Assembly: GCF_030541005.1 (NCBI RefSeq)
Contig: NZ_JASSVM010000002.1
Coordinates: 62,001 to 126,000 of the forward strand
DNA from: Marinobacter sp. SS5-14b
Lineage (GTDB): Bacteria > Pseudomonadota > Gammaproteobacteria > Pseudomonadales > Oleiphilaceae
Direction of reading: 5' to 3'
Length of the DNA stretch: 64,000 bases
In this document: in pieces, positions 36,853 through 47,613 of the stretch
How positions within the stretch are numbered: position 1 is the stretch's first letter
Layout of the letters: the number at the start of each line of letters is the position of its first letter
Translations under genes and position numbers: made by a program
Notes under the pieces: model-generated
What the model was told of the DNA's origin: nothing
Seen by the model: only the letters and a program-made list of their open reading frames with translations
Databases searched by the model: none

Positions 36853-38485
36853 ATTGAAAGACACTGACCCGGGAGCGCAACTGGCCAGCCAGCACCGCCA
36901 GGTCTCGGCTGCTAGCCGCCACCTGGTCTGACCCGGCCGAGGTTTCCAACGTGCCGTCGTGGATTCTGGCAATGTTCCGATTTACCTCTTCGGCGACCGA
37001 GCTCTGTTCTTCCGCCGCACTGGCAATCTGAGCGTTCATGTCGTTGATCGAAGCGACTTCCTCCCGGATTCTGACCAGAGCCGTTTCGGCTTCCGCGGTC
37101 TTTTCCACCGTCACCCGGGCCCGTTCACGGCTGCTTTCCATTTCACTGGCCGCCTCACCGGCACCGGCCTGCAATCGGCCGATCATATCCTGAATTTCAC
37201 GGGTCGAGTCCTGGGTGCGTGAGGCCAGCGACCGAACCTCATCCGCGACCACGGCGAATCCACGGCCATGAGTACCTGCCCGCGCGGCTTCAATCGCCGC
37301 GTTCAGGGCCAGCAGATTGGTTTGCTCAGCAATACCACTGATCACTTCAATAATTTTCTCGATGTTGCTGCTGTCCTGGGAAACCCGGTTCACAGACGCC
37401 GCCGCCTGTTCAAGCTTGTCGGCCAGCTCGGTGATGGACGCTGCGGTTTGCTTCACCACCAGATTGCCCGTTTCGACTTCGGTATCCGCTTTGCGGGTTG
37501 CGGTCGCGGCATTGGCGGCAAAACCGGCGACTTCGTTGACCGTAGCCGCCATCTGATTGACCGCTGTGGCCATCTGCTCAGCCTCGGCGGCCTGCATGCG
37601 AATTTGCTGGCTGTTATTGTCAGAGGTGCTCTCAAGCTGGCTGGAAGCCGACGACAACTCTTCCGAGGCTGAGCGAACTTCCCGAATGATGCCGGTCAAC
37701 CGCTCAATGGTATCCACCAGTGCGCCCATGACACTGCCCGGATAGCGGGTCTTGAGGCTTTGAACCAGTTGCCCGTCTGCCAACTGCCGGATTGCCTCGG
37801 CCACTTCCTCAGGCTCCGCGCCCAGTACACGTTTGAGCTGGCGGATAATGAAAAATGCGATCAAGACGCTCAGCAACACCGACACACCGGTGAAGGAAAG
37901 AATCATAGTATTGAACCCGCTCGCGGCGGCACGCACTTCATCGAGGTCCGACGCAACCGTGTCTTCCTGATAATCGATAAACGCGTTTACGCTCGCAAGC
38001 CATTTGCTGTAGGCCGGCGATACCTGAGTCAACAGAAACTGCCGGGCAGCTTCCGGGCTATTGTTATTGCGCAGGTCAATCAAGTCCTCCGTCAGTGCCA
38101 GAGTCTGACTTTCAATCGACTCAATGGCTCTCAGCAACTGCCGTTCGTTATCGGTTGCACCCTGTTCGCGAAACAACTGCGCCATACTGTCTGCGTTCTC
38201 CCGGTACATGGCCGCCAGGCCTTCTATGTCCCGCAGGTGCTTGCGCAGCTCGGTATCGCTGCTGACCAGAACAGCATCCCGGATGGAAATCGCCCGATCA
38301 TGGACGCTGCCCCGAAAGTTAATGGCATACCGTTGCTTGAGAGACGCACCCTCGTTCACGGAGGTCAGGGTTTTATCAATGAACCCGACCTGATGATTGC
38401 CGACAATACTGACCAGCACCAGCAGCGATACGATGAGACCAAATCCTAACGCAAGGCGTTTTGCTACGGTTAACTGGCCAGTCAT
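36842..38485 (-). CDS. Methyl-accepting chemotaxis protein
   Basis: A 547-residue chemoreceptor. Start at [19 protein letters not shown], which begins directly before helix 1; upstream sequence to 38623 is not receptor-like. Helix 1 is at about 10-30, followed by a four-helix-bundle periplasmic domain with no Cache fold (about 35-195), helix 2 at about 200-222, HAMP, and a long cytoplasmic signalling coiled coil with the conserved tip [18 protein letters not shown]. No obvious CheR-binding pentapeptide at the C-terminus. Ligand unknown. Confidence 0.92.
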   Translation of the reverse strand: MTGQLTVAKRLALGFGLIVSLLVLVSIVGNHQVGFIDKTLTSVNEGASLKQRYAINFRGSVHDRAISIRDAVLVSSDTELRKHLRDIEGLAAMYRENADSMAQLFREQGATDNERQLLRAIESIESQTLALTEDLIDLRNNNSPEAARQFLLTQVSPAYSKWLASVNAFIDYQEDTVASDLDEVRAAASGFNTMILSFTGVSVLLSVLIAFFIIRQLKRVLGAEPEEVAEAIRQLADGQLVQSLKTRYPGSVMGALVDTIERLTGIIREVRSASEELSSASSQLESTSDNNSQQIRMQAAEAEQMATAVNQMAATVNEVAGFAANAATATRKADTEVETGNLVVKQTAASITELADKLEQAAASVNRVSQDSSNIEKIIEVISGIAEQTNLLALNAAIEAARAGTHGRGFAVVADEVRSLASRTQDSTREIQDMIGRLQAGAGEAASEMESSRERARVTVEKTAEAETALVRIREEVASINDMNAQIASAAEEQSSVAEEVNRNIARIHDGTLETSAGSDQVAASSRDLAVLAGQLRSRVSVFQFTS

Positions 38486-38692
38486 AACAGCACTCCGAAT
38501 ATTTGTTAAGTGACAGGTATTACGATTGGCAAAAGGAATAGATTGGATAGATTTGAAAGGTTTTGTGAATGATTTGTGTAATGAAAATACCGATGCCTTC
38601 CTAAGCAGGTGTTTTACTTGCAACTGTTTAGAATTTGGCCGATGGTTAGGAGCAAATCTGCCCGGTTTCGTTAATGATATGGAGGTCTGTCC

Positions 38693-41194
38693 ATGAGCGT
38701 TATGCTCCTTTTACTCAGCGCCCTGGTGCTGATCTATTTCAGCATCGGTGGCAAAACTGCCGCCATCGTGATGTCTGTGGCCACCGTGATTGGCGTCGCC
38801 CAGGATGACTGGCACCTTCTCAGCTTCCTGATTGGCGGCCTGCTGCTGGCTCTGGCCCTGTTGGTTACCCTCCCCGGCGACCTGCGCCTGGACAAGCTCA
38901 GCCGACCGTTACTGGGCTGGGTTCGGGGGCGCTTGCCCAAGCTCTCGGATACCGAACAAGAGGCTCTGAAATCCGGATCGGTCGACTGGGACGGGGAACT
39001 GTTCTCCGGCAAGCCGGAATGGAACAAACTGCTCGATGCCGCGCCGGCTCATCTCACCAGCGAAGAACAGGCGTTTCTGGACGGCCCGGTGGAAGAGCTG
39101 TGCAAAATGCTGGACGACTGGCAGATCACCCATGAGCATTATGATCTGCCCGACAAGGTGTGGAAATTCATCCGCAGCAAAGGCTTCTTCGGCCTGGTGA
39201 TCCCAAAAGAGGATGGCGGCCTGGGCTTTTCCAACACCGCCCACTCCGAAATCGTGATGAAAATCTCTACCCGCAGTGTCTCCGCGGCGGTGACCGTCAT
39301 GGTGCCCAACTCCCTGGGCCCCGGCGAGCTGCTGATGCACTACGGCACCGACGAGCAAAAACAGCACTACCTGCCGCGCCTGGCCGGTGGTGACGAAATC
39401 CCCTGCTTTGCCCTGACCTCGCCGGTGGCCGGCTCCGACGCCGGGGCCATCCCGGATAAAGGCATCGTTTGCAAGGGCCAGTGGAACGGCAAAGAAGTGA
39501 TGGGCCTGAAGGTCACCTGGAACAAGCGTTACATTACCCTGGCACCCGTCGCTACCCTGATTGGCCTGGCCATCAAGGTTTATGACCCGGAGCATTTGCT
39601 GGGTGAGCAGGACGACATTGGCGTTACCTGCGTGCTGGTGCCCCGTGACACCGACGGCGTGAACGCCGGTACCCGGCATCTGCCCATGAACACCGTGTTC
39701 ATGAATGGGCCGACCTGGGGCACCGAAGTGTTCATCCCCATGGACCAGGTGATCGGCGGCCAGGATATGCTCGGTAAAGGCTGGACCATGCTGCTGGAGT
39801 GCCTGTCTATTGGCCGCTCCATCTCCCTGCCCGCACTCGGCACCGGCGCCGGCAAACTGGCCAGCCTGGCTACCGGCTCATACGCCTACACCCGGGAACA
39901 GTTTGGCCGCACCATCAGTCAGTTTGAAGGCGTGCAGGAAGCCCTGGAACCCATCGCCGGCTACACCTACATGATGGATGCCGCGCGTTTGCTCACCGTT
40001 GGCATGCTTGATCGCGGCGTGCGCCCGGCCGTGCCCTCGGCCGTCTTGAAGTACCGCAACACCGACCTGATGCGCGAAGTAATCAACCACGCCATGGATG
40101 TAGTGGCTGGCCGTGGCGTTATTACCGGCCCCCGCAACTTCCTGGCGCGGGCCTATCAGGCCGTACCCATTGGCATTACCGTCGAAGGCGCCAACATCCT
40201 GACCCGCAGCCTGATGATCTTCGGCCAGGGCGCCATCCGCTGCCATCCGTTCATTGTTGAGGAAATCGAAGCGGCGGGCATGGAAGATCAAGACAAGGCC
40301 GCCAAAAAATTCGACGGCATCTTCTATCGCCACCTGGCCCACACTACCCGCAACGCCCTGCGCTCGTTTGTACTGGGCCTGAGCAAGGGCTGGCTGGAAA
40401 CCGCACCTCGGCACGGCGAGATCCAGCAATATTACCGCCAGCTGGGCCGATTCTCAGCCGCTTTTGCGATGATGACGGATGTCACCCTGCTGACCGTTGG
40501 CGGTGGCCTGAAAGCCCGCCAGCGATTGTCTGGCCGGATGGCCGACTGCCTGGTGCATCTGTATTACGCCACCGCCGTGATCAAGCAGTGGCACGAAGAA
40601 GGCTACCCGGAAGACCAGCGGGATCTGGTGGAATGGAGCCTGCAAACCTGCCTGCACGACCTGCAAGTTGCCATGCGTGAAGCCATCATCAACTTCCCCG
40701 TGGCCGCGCTGCGCTGGCCGCTGCGACTCATCGTATTCCCGCTGGGCGCGACCGGCCTGAACGGCCCGGATGACAAACTGGGCGCGCGGGTAGCCGCCAC
40801 GATTGTGGATGATACCCCGGTGCGCCAGCGCATCAGTCGCGGCACCTTCGTGAATCTGGACCCGGACGATCCGCTGGGGCGCGTGCTCAATGCCTATAAA
40901 CTCGCCAATGAGACCGCCGGCATGCGCCAACGCCTGCATGAAGCGATTCGCAGCCGCGACGAAGACGAGCTGGATGGCATTGCCTTGCTGATGGGCCACC
41001 AACGCAAAGAACTGGTGGACTGGGCCTGCGCCCAGGGCATTGTCACCGCGGATGAGTGCCCGAAACTGGAAGAAGCGCTGACCGCCCTGTACGACGTCAT
41101 CCGCGTGGATGCCTTCGACGCCGATGGCCTGAAAGCCCTGGCCAAAGGTGCGAAGGGCAAGCGCAAGGTGGTTGAGCGGCCAGCAAAACATTAA
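38693..41194 (+). CDS. fadE: Acyl-CoA dehydrogenase FadE
   Basis: An 833-residue enzyme of the long FadE type (E. coli FadE is 814). It oxidises fatty acyl-CoA to trans-2-enoyl-CoA with electron transfer to ETF. Two N-terminal membrane helices (about 3-65) anchor it. The acyl-CoA dehydrogenase core runs from about 130 to 560, with [26 protein letters not shown] and the active region around [20 protein letters not shown]. The C-terminal 250 residues form the DUF1974 region found in FadE. Preceded by 207 bp that hold its promoter; no FadR site could be pinned down. Confidence 0.93.
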   Translation: MSVMLLLLSALVLIYFSIGGKTAAIVMSVATVIGVAQDDWHLLSFLIGGLLLALALLVTLPGDLRLDKLSRPLLGWVRGRLPKLSDTEQEALKSGSVDWDGELFSGKPEWNKLLDAAPAHLTSEEQAFLDGPVEELCKMLDDWQITHEHYDLPDKVWKFIRSKGFFGLVIPKEDGGLGFSNTAHSEIVMKISTRSVSAAVTVMVPNSLGPGELLMHYGTDEQKQHYLPRLAGGDEIPCFALTSPVAGSDAGAIPDKGIVCKGQWNGKEVMGLKVTWNKRYITLAPVATLIGLAIKVYDPEHLLGEQDDIGVTCVLVPRDTDGVNAGTRHLPMNTVFMNGPTWGTEVFIPMDQVIGGQDMLGKGWTMLLECLSIGRSISLPALGTGAGKLASLATGSYAYTREQFGRTISQFEGVQEALEPIAGYTYMMDAARLLTVGMLDRGVRPAVPSAVLKYRNTDLMREVINHAMDVVAGRGVITGPRNFLARAYQAVPIGITVEGANILTRSLMIFGQGAIRCHPFIVEEIEAAGMEDQDKAAKKFDGIFYRHLAHTTRNALRSFVLGLSKGWLETAPRHGEIQQYYRQLGRFSAAFAMMTDVTLLTVGGGLKARQRLSGRMADCLVHLYYATAVIKQWHEEGYPEDQRDLVEWSLQTCLHDLQVAMREAIINFPVAALRWPLRLIVFPLGATGLNGPDDKLGARVAATIVDDTPVRQRISRGTFVNLDPDDPLGRVLNAYKLANETAGMRQRLHEAIRSRDEDELDGIALLMGHQRKELVDWACAQGIVTADECPKLEEALTALYDVIRVDAFDADGLKALAKGAKGKRKVVERPAKH

Positions 41195-42045
41195 CCCGGG
41201 TTGTCAGCCGGAGCAGAAGTTACTGCTCCGGCCTGGCTATCGGGTATGGCGGCCATGGGGTCACTTCCGCCCACATAAATGCGACCAGAAAGCATTGCTA
41301 CAATGTCCGAGGATTTCATACCGAGCGTCATTCTAAAGGTGTGGGAAAAATGGGAGGAATCCGCAAAGCCTGCGGCAATCGCAGACTCCGTCAGTGAGGC
41401 GCCCCGCTCTATCCCGGTAAAAGTCACAAACAAACGGTGCCACTGCCGATAACGTCTTACAGGCACGCCGACCTCAGCACGGAACAACTCGACCAATCGC
41501 GACACCGACAGATTCACTGCGCTCGCCAGCTCCTCCACCGACACATTGGTGGCGACCTCTGACTGAATCAGTTCCACCACCCGGGCCACTCTGGGCTCCG
41601 TCGTCGGATAGGCCCAAGCCCCCGGATTGATCAGGGATTCCAGCCTGTCATAGGTATCCGTAGCCGTGGTCGGCGCGGAATAAAGCGATGAAAGCCAGTG
41701 TTTGAGGTGTTGTTCGTCCTCAAGGCCCGAGTAAACCCCTGCCTCGTGCCTGGCCATGCGTTGCGACAATAGTCGGAAATCTCTTCCCAGCGCATCCAGA
41801 TAACACGCAGCCACCAACTGGCCACCAGTGTCGATCCTGACGTTTTTGCCTGGTGCGATCATCAGCGCGTGCTCATGCCAGACAGACTGCGTATCCGGCA
41901 GGGCCAACTGTACTGGCCCCTCAATTCCAACCACCAGCGATGCGGCGGCCTGGCAGAACTCAATAGGTTGCGACAGGCGCCCCACGAACAACGTGCGCCG
42001 GGGCCAGAGATACAGCAGATCTGAAAGCGGATTTTTCATGGGCAT
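41191..42045 (-). CDS. AraC-family regulator
   Basis: A 284-residue regulator with a C-terminal AraC HTH pair (about 160-260: SVEELASAVNLSVSRLVELFRAEVGVPVRRYRQW and ESAIAAGFADSSHFSHTFRMTLGM). The N-terminal half lacks a clear cupin motif. It is divergent from the lipase gene (249 bp) and may control it, or fadE with which it converges (4 bp overlap). Both targets would fit lipid use; neither is proven. Confidence 0.85.
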   Translation of the reverse strand: MPMKNPLSDLLYLWPRRTLFVGRLSQPIEFCQAAASLVVGIEGPVQLALPDTQSVWHEHALMIAPGKNVRIDTGGQLVAACYLDALGRDFRLLSQRMARHEAGVYSGLEDEQHLKHWLSSLYSAPTTATDTYDRLESLINPGAWAYPTTEPRVARVVELIQSEVATNVSVEELASAVNLSVSRLVELFRAEVGVPVRRYRQWHRLFVTFTGIERGASLTESAIAAGFADSSHFSHTFRMTLGMKSSDIVAMLSGRIYVGGSDPMAAIPDSQAGAVTSAPADNPG

Positions 42046-42294
42046 CGGTATTTGCCCACGACGATCAGGCAGCGGGCAAACGGTTTCTTGTTGTTGTCTG
42101 TTTGGCCCAGTTTATAGGCATAACGCAACAATCACTTCAGGAAGATGTCTGTTACGTGATCATATCGGGCCTTTTTTTCGTTAACGCGTCCACTCGTCAG
42201 TTCTTACAAGCGCGGTGGCCCGGTCCATGGGTAGATTCGAGCTGCATGATTAAAAGCAGTCCTCCTCATAACAAAGATAAAATGGAACGACACC

Positions 42295-43260
42295 ATGAAC
42301 CCATGGATCAAAAGCGCCATTGTTGCGCTGATACTCAGCATTTCTCTGCCGGCACAAGCCGGATTCTTCGATTGGCTCTGGGGCTCAAAAAACAAGGGGG
42401 CAACCAAACACCCCATTGTGCTGGTTCCTGGCATTTTCGCCTTCGACACCATTGCCGGCATTGATTACTGGTACCGGATTCCGGGCGCTCTGGAAGATGA
42501 GGGAGCCACAGTTTACGTGCCCAAAATCAACGCATTCGACAGCTCGTCCATGCGTGGTGAACGGCTGATCCAGCAACTGGATGCCATACGCGCCGCATCG
42601 GATGGTCGCATCACCCGGTTTAATCTGATCGGCCACAGCCAGGGCGGAATCACCGCACGCTATGTGATGAACGTTCGGCCCGACCTGGTGGCTTCCGTGA
42701 CAACCCTGCACTCGCCCCACAAAGGCTCACCGCTGGCCGACGTGTTGACTGGCACCGCGCCGGAAGGCTCGTTACGGGGCGTCGGTTTTGAAACCCTGGC
42801 GAACACGGTGGGCAACCTCGTCAATCTGTTATCGGCCAACAAAGCCGACCGTTCCGATATCTACGCTATGCTCTCGGAATTCAACAAACCCGGGGCCGCC
42901 GCCTTCAACAACCTGTTCCCTGCGGGTGTTCCCACCTCCGACTGCGGCCAGGGCCCGTCCAGCGTTAACCTGTATGGCCACCCCATCCGCCTCTACTCAT
43001 GGAGCGGAACCGCCCGATTCACCACCGGCCTGGACCCCTCAGACACCCTGTTCGGCCTCACCAGCCTGGCCATTCCAGGTGCCAGCGATGGCGTCACCGG
43101 CCGTTGCTCCAGCCACTTCGGGCAGGTGATTCGCGACGATTACTCCATGAACCATATCGACGTAAACAACCAGGTGCTTGGCATGGTGTCCCTGTTTGAA
43201 ACCTCACCCCTGACCCTGATGCGCAACCACGCCAGACGCCTGAAAAACGCTGGCCTGTAA
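42295..43260 (+). CDS. Secreted triacylglycerol lipase (family I)
   Basis: A 321-residue lipase. Signal peptide with PAQA cleavage (about residue 21), then KHPIVLVPGIFAF, nucleophile elbow GHSQGG, and the triad Asp in GASDGVTGRCSS and His in SMNHIDVNN. Two Cys (SDCGQG and GRCSS) form the disulfide of Pseudomonas-type lipases. The foldase gene follows 61 bp later, as expected for lipases secreted through type II secretion after periplasmic folding. The 249-bp upstream region holds the promoter and perhaps an AraC site. Confidence 0.93.
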   Translation: MNPWIKSAIVALILSISLPAQAGFFDWLWGSKNKGATKHPIVLVPGIFAFDTIAGIDYWYRIPGALEDEGATVYVPKINAFDSSSMRGERLIQQLDAIRAASDGRITRFNLIGHSQGGITARYVMNVRPDLVASVTTLHSPHKGSPLADVLTGTAPEGSLRGVGFETLANTVGNLVNLLSANKADRSDIYAMLSEFNKPGAAAFNNLFPAGVPTSDCGQGPSSVNLYGHPIRLYSWSGTARFTTGLDPSDTLFGLTSLAIPGASDGVTGRCSSHFGQVIRDDYSMNHIDVNNQVLGMVSLFETSPLTLMRNHARRLKNAGL

Positions 43261-43321
43261 ACCAACGTCCCGGCGGGCCCGAGCGCCGGCCGGGCTGCAT
43301 GCCATCGACCCTGGAAGCGAT

Positions 43322-44365
43322 ATGAACAAGCGCAACACATTCATTCTGAGCGCCGGGCTGGTGGTGATCATCGGTGCCCTGGCTCTGAACCACGCCGGCC
43401 CCACCGCGATGCCGTATCCAACCTCAGACGCGCAGGGCGCCCAGAGTGACAAACCCATAGTTCACAGCCTGGCACGCAAGAGCGACAACGCCTCAGAGGC
43501 AGCGAACCTGCCACCGGAACTCATCGGACTGGAGCCAGAAATACCCGTCTCCCTGGATACCAACGGTCACCTGATCCCGGATCGTCGCCTGCGCATCCTG
43601 TTCGACTTTCACCTGGCCAACCTGGACCGGGAACCCATGGACCGCGTGCTGAGCCGGATACGGGCTTCCCTGAATAACCGATTGACGGAGCCCGCCCTGA
43701 GCCAGGCCCTGGAATTACTCAGCCAATACGTCGACTACCGGCTGTCACTCACCGAACTGGACCAATCGCTCCCACCCGGACTGGATGATCAAGGCTTTGA
43801 TCTCAAGGCGTTAAGAATGCGCCAGCAAACCCTGCAGTCGATACGTGCGAAACACTTCACCCCACAAATACAGGCGGCCTTCTTCGGCGAAGAAGCACAG
43901 CTTGATGAATTCACGCTGTCAAAGCTGGAAATTGAACAGAACACAGCGCTCACCGAGCAGCAAAAGGTCCGGCAATTGGCACAACTCGAAAGCACCTTAC
44001 CGGACACCGTGCAGCAAACCCGAACCCGGGGCATGATCAACGCAGACGTGTTTGAAAAGACAGAAACAATGAGAAGCAAGGGCGCAACCGACGCCGACAT
44101 CTTCCAGCTCAGAGCCCGGAACCTGGGCGAGACCGCAGCCACCAATCTGGCGCAGCTGGATCATCAACAGCAGCAATGGCAACAGCGGCTCCACCACTAT
44201 CACCGGGAAAAAGCCAGCCTCGAAAACGCGGGCCTGAGCGGACAAGACCAGCAAGCCGCCCTGAGCCAACTGCAACAACAGCTCTTTACTGGCCCAGAGC
44301 AACTAAGGGTCAGGGCGCTGGATGCTGATGCTCAGCGCTCTCTGACCGCAACCCGCCCCGAATAG
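43322..44365 (+). CDS. Lipase-specific foldase (Lif)
   Basis: A 347-residue steric chaperone anchored by an N-terminal helix (about 6-24), needed to fold the lipase in the periplasm. The family motif RxxFDY(F/C)L appears as RLRILFDFHLA. The rest is Gln/Leu-rich helices, as in known foldases. Its last 56 bp overlap the convergent LysR gene. Pairs with the lipase at 42295. Confidence 0.9.
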   Translation: MNKRNTFILSAGLVVIIGALALNHAGPTAMPYPTSDAQGAQSDKPIVHSLARKSDNASEAANLPPELIGLEPEIPVSLDTNGHLIPDRRLRILFDFHLANLDREPMDRVLSRIRASLNNRLTEPALSQALELLSQYVDYRLSLTELDQSLPPGLDDQGFDLKALRMRQQTLQSIRAKHFTPQIQAAFFGEEAQLDEFTLSKLEIEQNTALTEQQKVRQLAQLESTLPDTVQQTRTRGMINADVFEKTETMRSKGATDADIFQLRARNLGETAATNLAQLDHQQQQWQQRLHHYHREKASLENAGLSGQDQQAALSQLQQQLFTGPEQLRVRALDADAQRSLTATRPE

Positions 44366-45284
44366 CTTCATCCACCAGCCAACGTCGCAGTAGCTGAATG
44401 CCCCGCTCCTGCCGCCGGCTGGTCTTCCAGGCAAAGTAAAACTTATCACCCGTCACCACCGAGTGCGCCGGTAGCCGAACAAAATCCTCGGAATCCTTAC
44501 GGGTACTGAGCATGTAATCATTCGTCAATGCAATGCCCTGATGAAACCGAGCCGCCTCCAGCGCCAGCAGCATATGACTGAAATGCTGAACCCGGGCACC
44601 GGACGGCAACGGCTGATTCGCATCCCGATACCACGCCTGCCAATCGCCAGCCGGCTTGTCGAAAATACTGTGTGTGGAAAGCAACGGGAAACGGGCAATG
44701 TCATCAGAGCTCACCGGGCTCTCACCCCGCCCCTCCGGCGCCACATCCCGCCCCAGCTCCCGGCGGATACGCTGCCAGTAATCCTGACTGCACACCGGAA
44801 ACAACCGCTCCTCATACAGCAGATCGTAACTGTAGGCGGGTGAATCCCGATGAATCGTAATAAAACAATCCGCCACCCGATCCGACAACACCGGATTCTC
44901 ACTGCTCATCTCCAGGGCCAGATCAATCTGCGGATGCAACCGCTGCAAATCCGGCAACCTCGGCACCAGCCACCGCACCGCAAACGAACTGAACACCGAC
45001 AACCGCAACCGCGACTCCTCATGCCCCAACAACTGCTCACTGGCCCGCTCGATCTGCAACAACGCAGAACCAATAGCATCAAAATACTGCCGCCCCTCAT
45101 CCGTCAACGTCACCTTCCGTCCCGAACGCCAGAACAGGCGCTCACCCAAATAGGTTTCCAGCTGTTTGATCTGGTGGCTGACCGCACTTTGGGTGATAGC
45201 CAGCTCTTCAGCGGCCTGGGAAAAACTGTTCAGCCGTGCCACGGCTTCGAACACGGGGAGGGCTTTGAGGGGTGGCAGTTTCAT
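44310..45284 (-). CDS. LysR-family regulator (GcvA type)
   Basis: A 324-residue regulator. MKLPPLKALPVFEAVARLNSFSQAAEELAITQSAVSHQIKQLE is the HTH of the GcvA-like branch; the effector domain follows from about 90. The plus strand is very C-rich here (44941-45060: 53 C, 22 G), meaning unusual G-rich codons in this minus-strand gene. Divergent from the EamA gene across repeat R6; it may regulate it. Confidence 0.88.
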   Translation of the reverse strand: MKLPPLKALPVFEAVARLNSFSQAAEELAITQSAVSHQIKQLETYLGERLFWRSGRKVTLTDEGRQYFDAIGSALLQIERASEQLLGHEESRLRLSVFSSFAVRWLVPRLPDLQRLHPQIDLALEMSSENPVLSDRVADCFITIHRDSPAYSYDLLYEERLFPVCSQDYWQRIRRELGRDVAPEGRGESPVSSDDIARFPLLSTHSIFDKPAGDWQAWYRDANQPLPSGARVQHFSHMLLALEAARFHQGIALTNDYMLSTRKDSEDFVRLPAHSVVTGDKFYFAWKTSRRQERGIQLLRRWLVDEAIRGGLRSESAEHQHPAP

Positions 45285-45367
45285 GTATCTAATTTTCTAA
45301 TAGCTAATGAAGAATGATCATTTTATCGGATAGTTAAGCACAGATAGACTCCCACTCACAGCTTAAG

Positions 45368-45479
45368 GAGATGCTTGGTCAGGTTGCTTCCGAAAATGCT
45401 TGGAGCCATGGATGGCGGAAAGCAAGCGTACATGGATGTACTCGCAGCGGTTTTCGGAAGCAACCTGACCAAGCATCTC
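45368..45479 (+). repeat. Structured palindromic repeat R6
   Basis: Arms 45368-45396 and 45451-45479 are a perfect 29-bp inverted repeat. The 54-nt interior holds GCCAT-GG-ATGGC and GTACAT-GG-ATGTAC. It lies between divergent lysR and EamA genes, 41 bp before the EamA start codon. Its core is closest to that of R1. Confidence 0.92.
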
Positions 45480-45520
45480 TTGCACCGAAGCCAGAGACAA
45501 GCAACAACAGGAGCAAAGAA

Positions 45521-46459
45521 GTGTCAGGCAAAACCGTCAACAGCGCGATCCTTCTGCTGGTCATCGGCAACGCCATGGCCCTGATCTCAGACGTCTTCAT
45601 CAAACTCCTGGAACCGAACGCACCGATCTTCCAGTTCGCCTTCCTGCGCTGCCTCCTGACCCTGGCCTTCCTGCTGCCCCTGGCCAAACAACTCGACCGC
45701 CAACACCTGTTCAGCGGCCTCAAAATCCATGCCCTGCGCGCTCACATCCACCTTGCCGGCATCGTGTGCATGGTCATCGCCCTCACCAACCTGCACCTGG
45801 CCACCGCCAACGCCATCTTCTACGCCGCGCCCATACTCGTCATGGTGCTGTCGGTGTTCCTGTTCCGGGAGAAGCTCACGCCCCTGAGCGTGGTCGCCGT
45901 CTTCAGCGGGTTCACCGGCATCATCGTTATCCTGCGCCCGGTGGAATTCAACTGGGCCGTAATCGCCGCACTGGGCTCTGCTTTTGCCCTGGCCATCAAC
46001 GCCGTAATGGTGCGCCAGCTGCCCGAAGAACAAAGCACCGTGCACAAACTGTTTCTGAATTACGTGCTGATCGTGCCAGCTGCGGCCGCACTGGCGTGGT
46101 GGGAAGGTGCCAGCTGGAATGGGGAGATCCTGTTCAGCGCTGCCGGCTCCGCGCTGTTCATTCTGGGTTACAACATCACCGTCTTGCTGGCCTACAAACA
46201 GGTAGACGCCAACCAGGTCACCAGCGCCGAATACACCGGGCTGATCTGGGCGGTGGGCATCGGCTGGATCTGGTTTGGCGAAGTGCCGGACCTATGGTTC
46301 CTGGCCGGCAGCACCATGATCGTGGTGCCTCTGGTACTGATCGGCCTGCGCCACCGGCGCCGCTCGCCGGCACGGGGCTTTAACCCCGCCAGCCGGCAAG
46401 ACGGCCAAGCCGCCCAAGTTACCGGCGCGAGTGATCCAGCAGTATCTGGGTATCCCTGA
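45521..46459 (+). CDS. EamA/DMT-family transporter
   Basis: A 312-residue, ten-helix transporter. The start is GTG (SGKTVNSAILLLVIGNAMALISDVFIKLL) preceded by AGGAG at 45509-45513; the open frame back to 45371 is repeat R6 and not coding. Two EamA domains at about 5-135 and 150-285. Substrate unknown. Its 3' end overlaps the convergent RD-rich gene by 41 bp. Confidence 0.85.
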   Translation: MSGKTVNSAILLLVIGNAMALISDVFIKLLEPNAPIFQFAFLRCLLTLAFLLPLAKQLDRQHLFSGLKIHALRAHIHLAGIVCMVIALTNLHLATANAIFYAAPILVMVLSVFLFREKLTPLSVVAVFSGFTGIIVILRPVEFNWAVIAALGSAFALAINAVMVRQLPEEQSTVHKLFLNYVLIVPAAAALAWWEGASWNGEILFSAAGSALFILGYNITVLLAYKQVDANQVTSAEYTGLIWAVGIGWIWFGEVPDLWFLAGSTMIVVPLVLIGLRHRRRSPARGFNPASRQDGQAAQVTGASDPAVSGYP

Positions 46460-46853
46460 TAATCCGGGCGACCCGATGCTCAGGTGCCAGCCGGTCGTTG
46501 TGGCTGAAATAAGCCCGGTAACCGTCCCGGTAATGGTGGTGATCCTTCCGGTCCCGGTAACTATTCCGGTCACGATAGGCATTCCTGTCACGATGGTGAT
46601 CTCGATCACGATCCCGGTACTCATGGCGATCACGACGGTCATGCCGGTGCTTCTTGCCATAATGGCGGTCGTCTCTGTCACGCCATTCGGATCTCAGAAA
46701 TTTCTTCTGTTGACCCGGCGGTAATGCCTTACCACGCTCCAGCTGCTTCTGGATGTCCGGAGGGTTGCCTTCACCACGATAGCCGTCGGCTTGTGCCACA
46801 CCGGCAAAACCCAGCGCGGCCATCAATACACCGCTGATCAGAACTCTTTTCAT
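46419..46853 (-). CDS. Exported Arg/Asp/His-rich repeat protein
   Basis: A 144-residue protein with signal peptide MKRVLISGVLMAALGFAGVAQA. The mature part starts with a QLERGKALPPGQQKKFL segment resembling RcnB/CigR-type periplasmic proteins, then about 60 residues of degenerate RDR, RDRN and HRD units (about 58-115), then a more ordinary C-terminus. The alternating charges suggest a disordered, metal- or polyanion-binding region. The matching DNA is tandemly repetitive and could vary in length between strains. Function unknown. Confidence 0.65.
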   Translation of the reverse strand: MKRVLISGVLMAALGFAGVAQADGYRGEGNPPDIQKQLERGKALPPGQQKKFLRSEWRDRDDRHYGKKHRHDRRDRHEYRDRDRDHHRDRNAYRDRNSYRDRKDHHHYRDGYRAYFSHNDRLAPEHRVARIIRDTQILLDHSRR

Positions 46854-46993
46854 GATAACGCTCCTATCCGTTAACCGACCGGATTCATGCTACACGGAGA
46901 CATTCCGCAGAGCCTTTCCGTCAGATTACCGAATAGAAGGACGATGTCAGCGCCTGAAGCCCGGCTTTGCACAAGCTTTACCCAGGTTGACAC

Positions 46994-47578
46994 TTAACGG
47001 CCGGAACGCTCTACAGGCTCGGCATTCTTAAGAAGGGATTCAATCTCAAAGGTATGACAGCAGTCATCACCCAGGGCTCGAAGCGACTCCGCAAGACGCA
47101 GGAGGTACTCAGAATTGGGACCGCTCGGCCCCGAGGCCCGGGCAATCTGACGAGCAATCTCCGCTTCCGGGGCCTCGCCCAGAAACGCCTCATTGTCTTC
47201 CGTGGCGATGTACACCAGGCCCTCCGCGTGGCTGCCGTTATCGAAGGTCATGGTGGTACTGAAGCGCAAATAGCCGTTCTTCTCCCGCACATCCAGATAC
47301 TCAAACACATTGGGCGACACCCGGTACGCCACGCCCTTACAGACAGCCCCGGGCTGCTCAATCAGGGTGACCACCCTGCCTGGTGCTTCCGGTGTGCCCC
47401 GATGGTCATGGGAGCCCTGCCAGAACCGCCTGGCCCAGCCACGAATCGATGCAGGCCGCTGCTCCAGAAAGGGAAAATCCACCTTGTAGATCAGGGAGCC
47501 GTAACCAAACAACCAGACCGAATCGATGCCGGCAAAGTTGTAGCGGGAGCGATTGTGGTCAATGGTGTTGGCGGGCAT
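46994..47578 (-). CDS. ChaC-like gamma-glutamylcyclotransferase
   Basis: A 194-residue protein. The substrate loop is VWLFGYGSLIYK (the YGSL motif) and the catalytic Glu lies in LDVREKNGY. It matches the ChaC group that degrades glutathione to 5-oxoproline and Cys-Gly in the cytoplasm. Starts at the ATG at 47578. Separate transcript from marC, 36 bp away. Confidence 0.88.
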   Translation of the reverse strand: MPANTIDHNRSRYNFAGIDSVWLFGYGSLIYKVDFPFLEQRPASIRGWARRFWQGSHDHRGTPEAPGRVVTLIEQPGAVCKGVAYRVSPNVFEYLDVREKNGYLRFSTTMTFDNGSHAEGLVYIATEDNEAFLGEAPEAEIARQIARASGPSGPNSEYLLRLAESLRALGDDCCHTFEIESLLKNAEPVERSGR

Positions 47579-47613
47579 AGTCGTTCCGGGTTCCCATAAT
47601 AAGTCGAGGTGTG

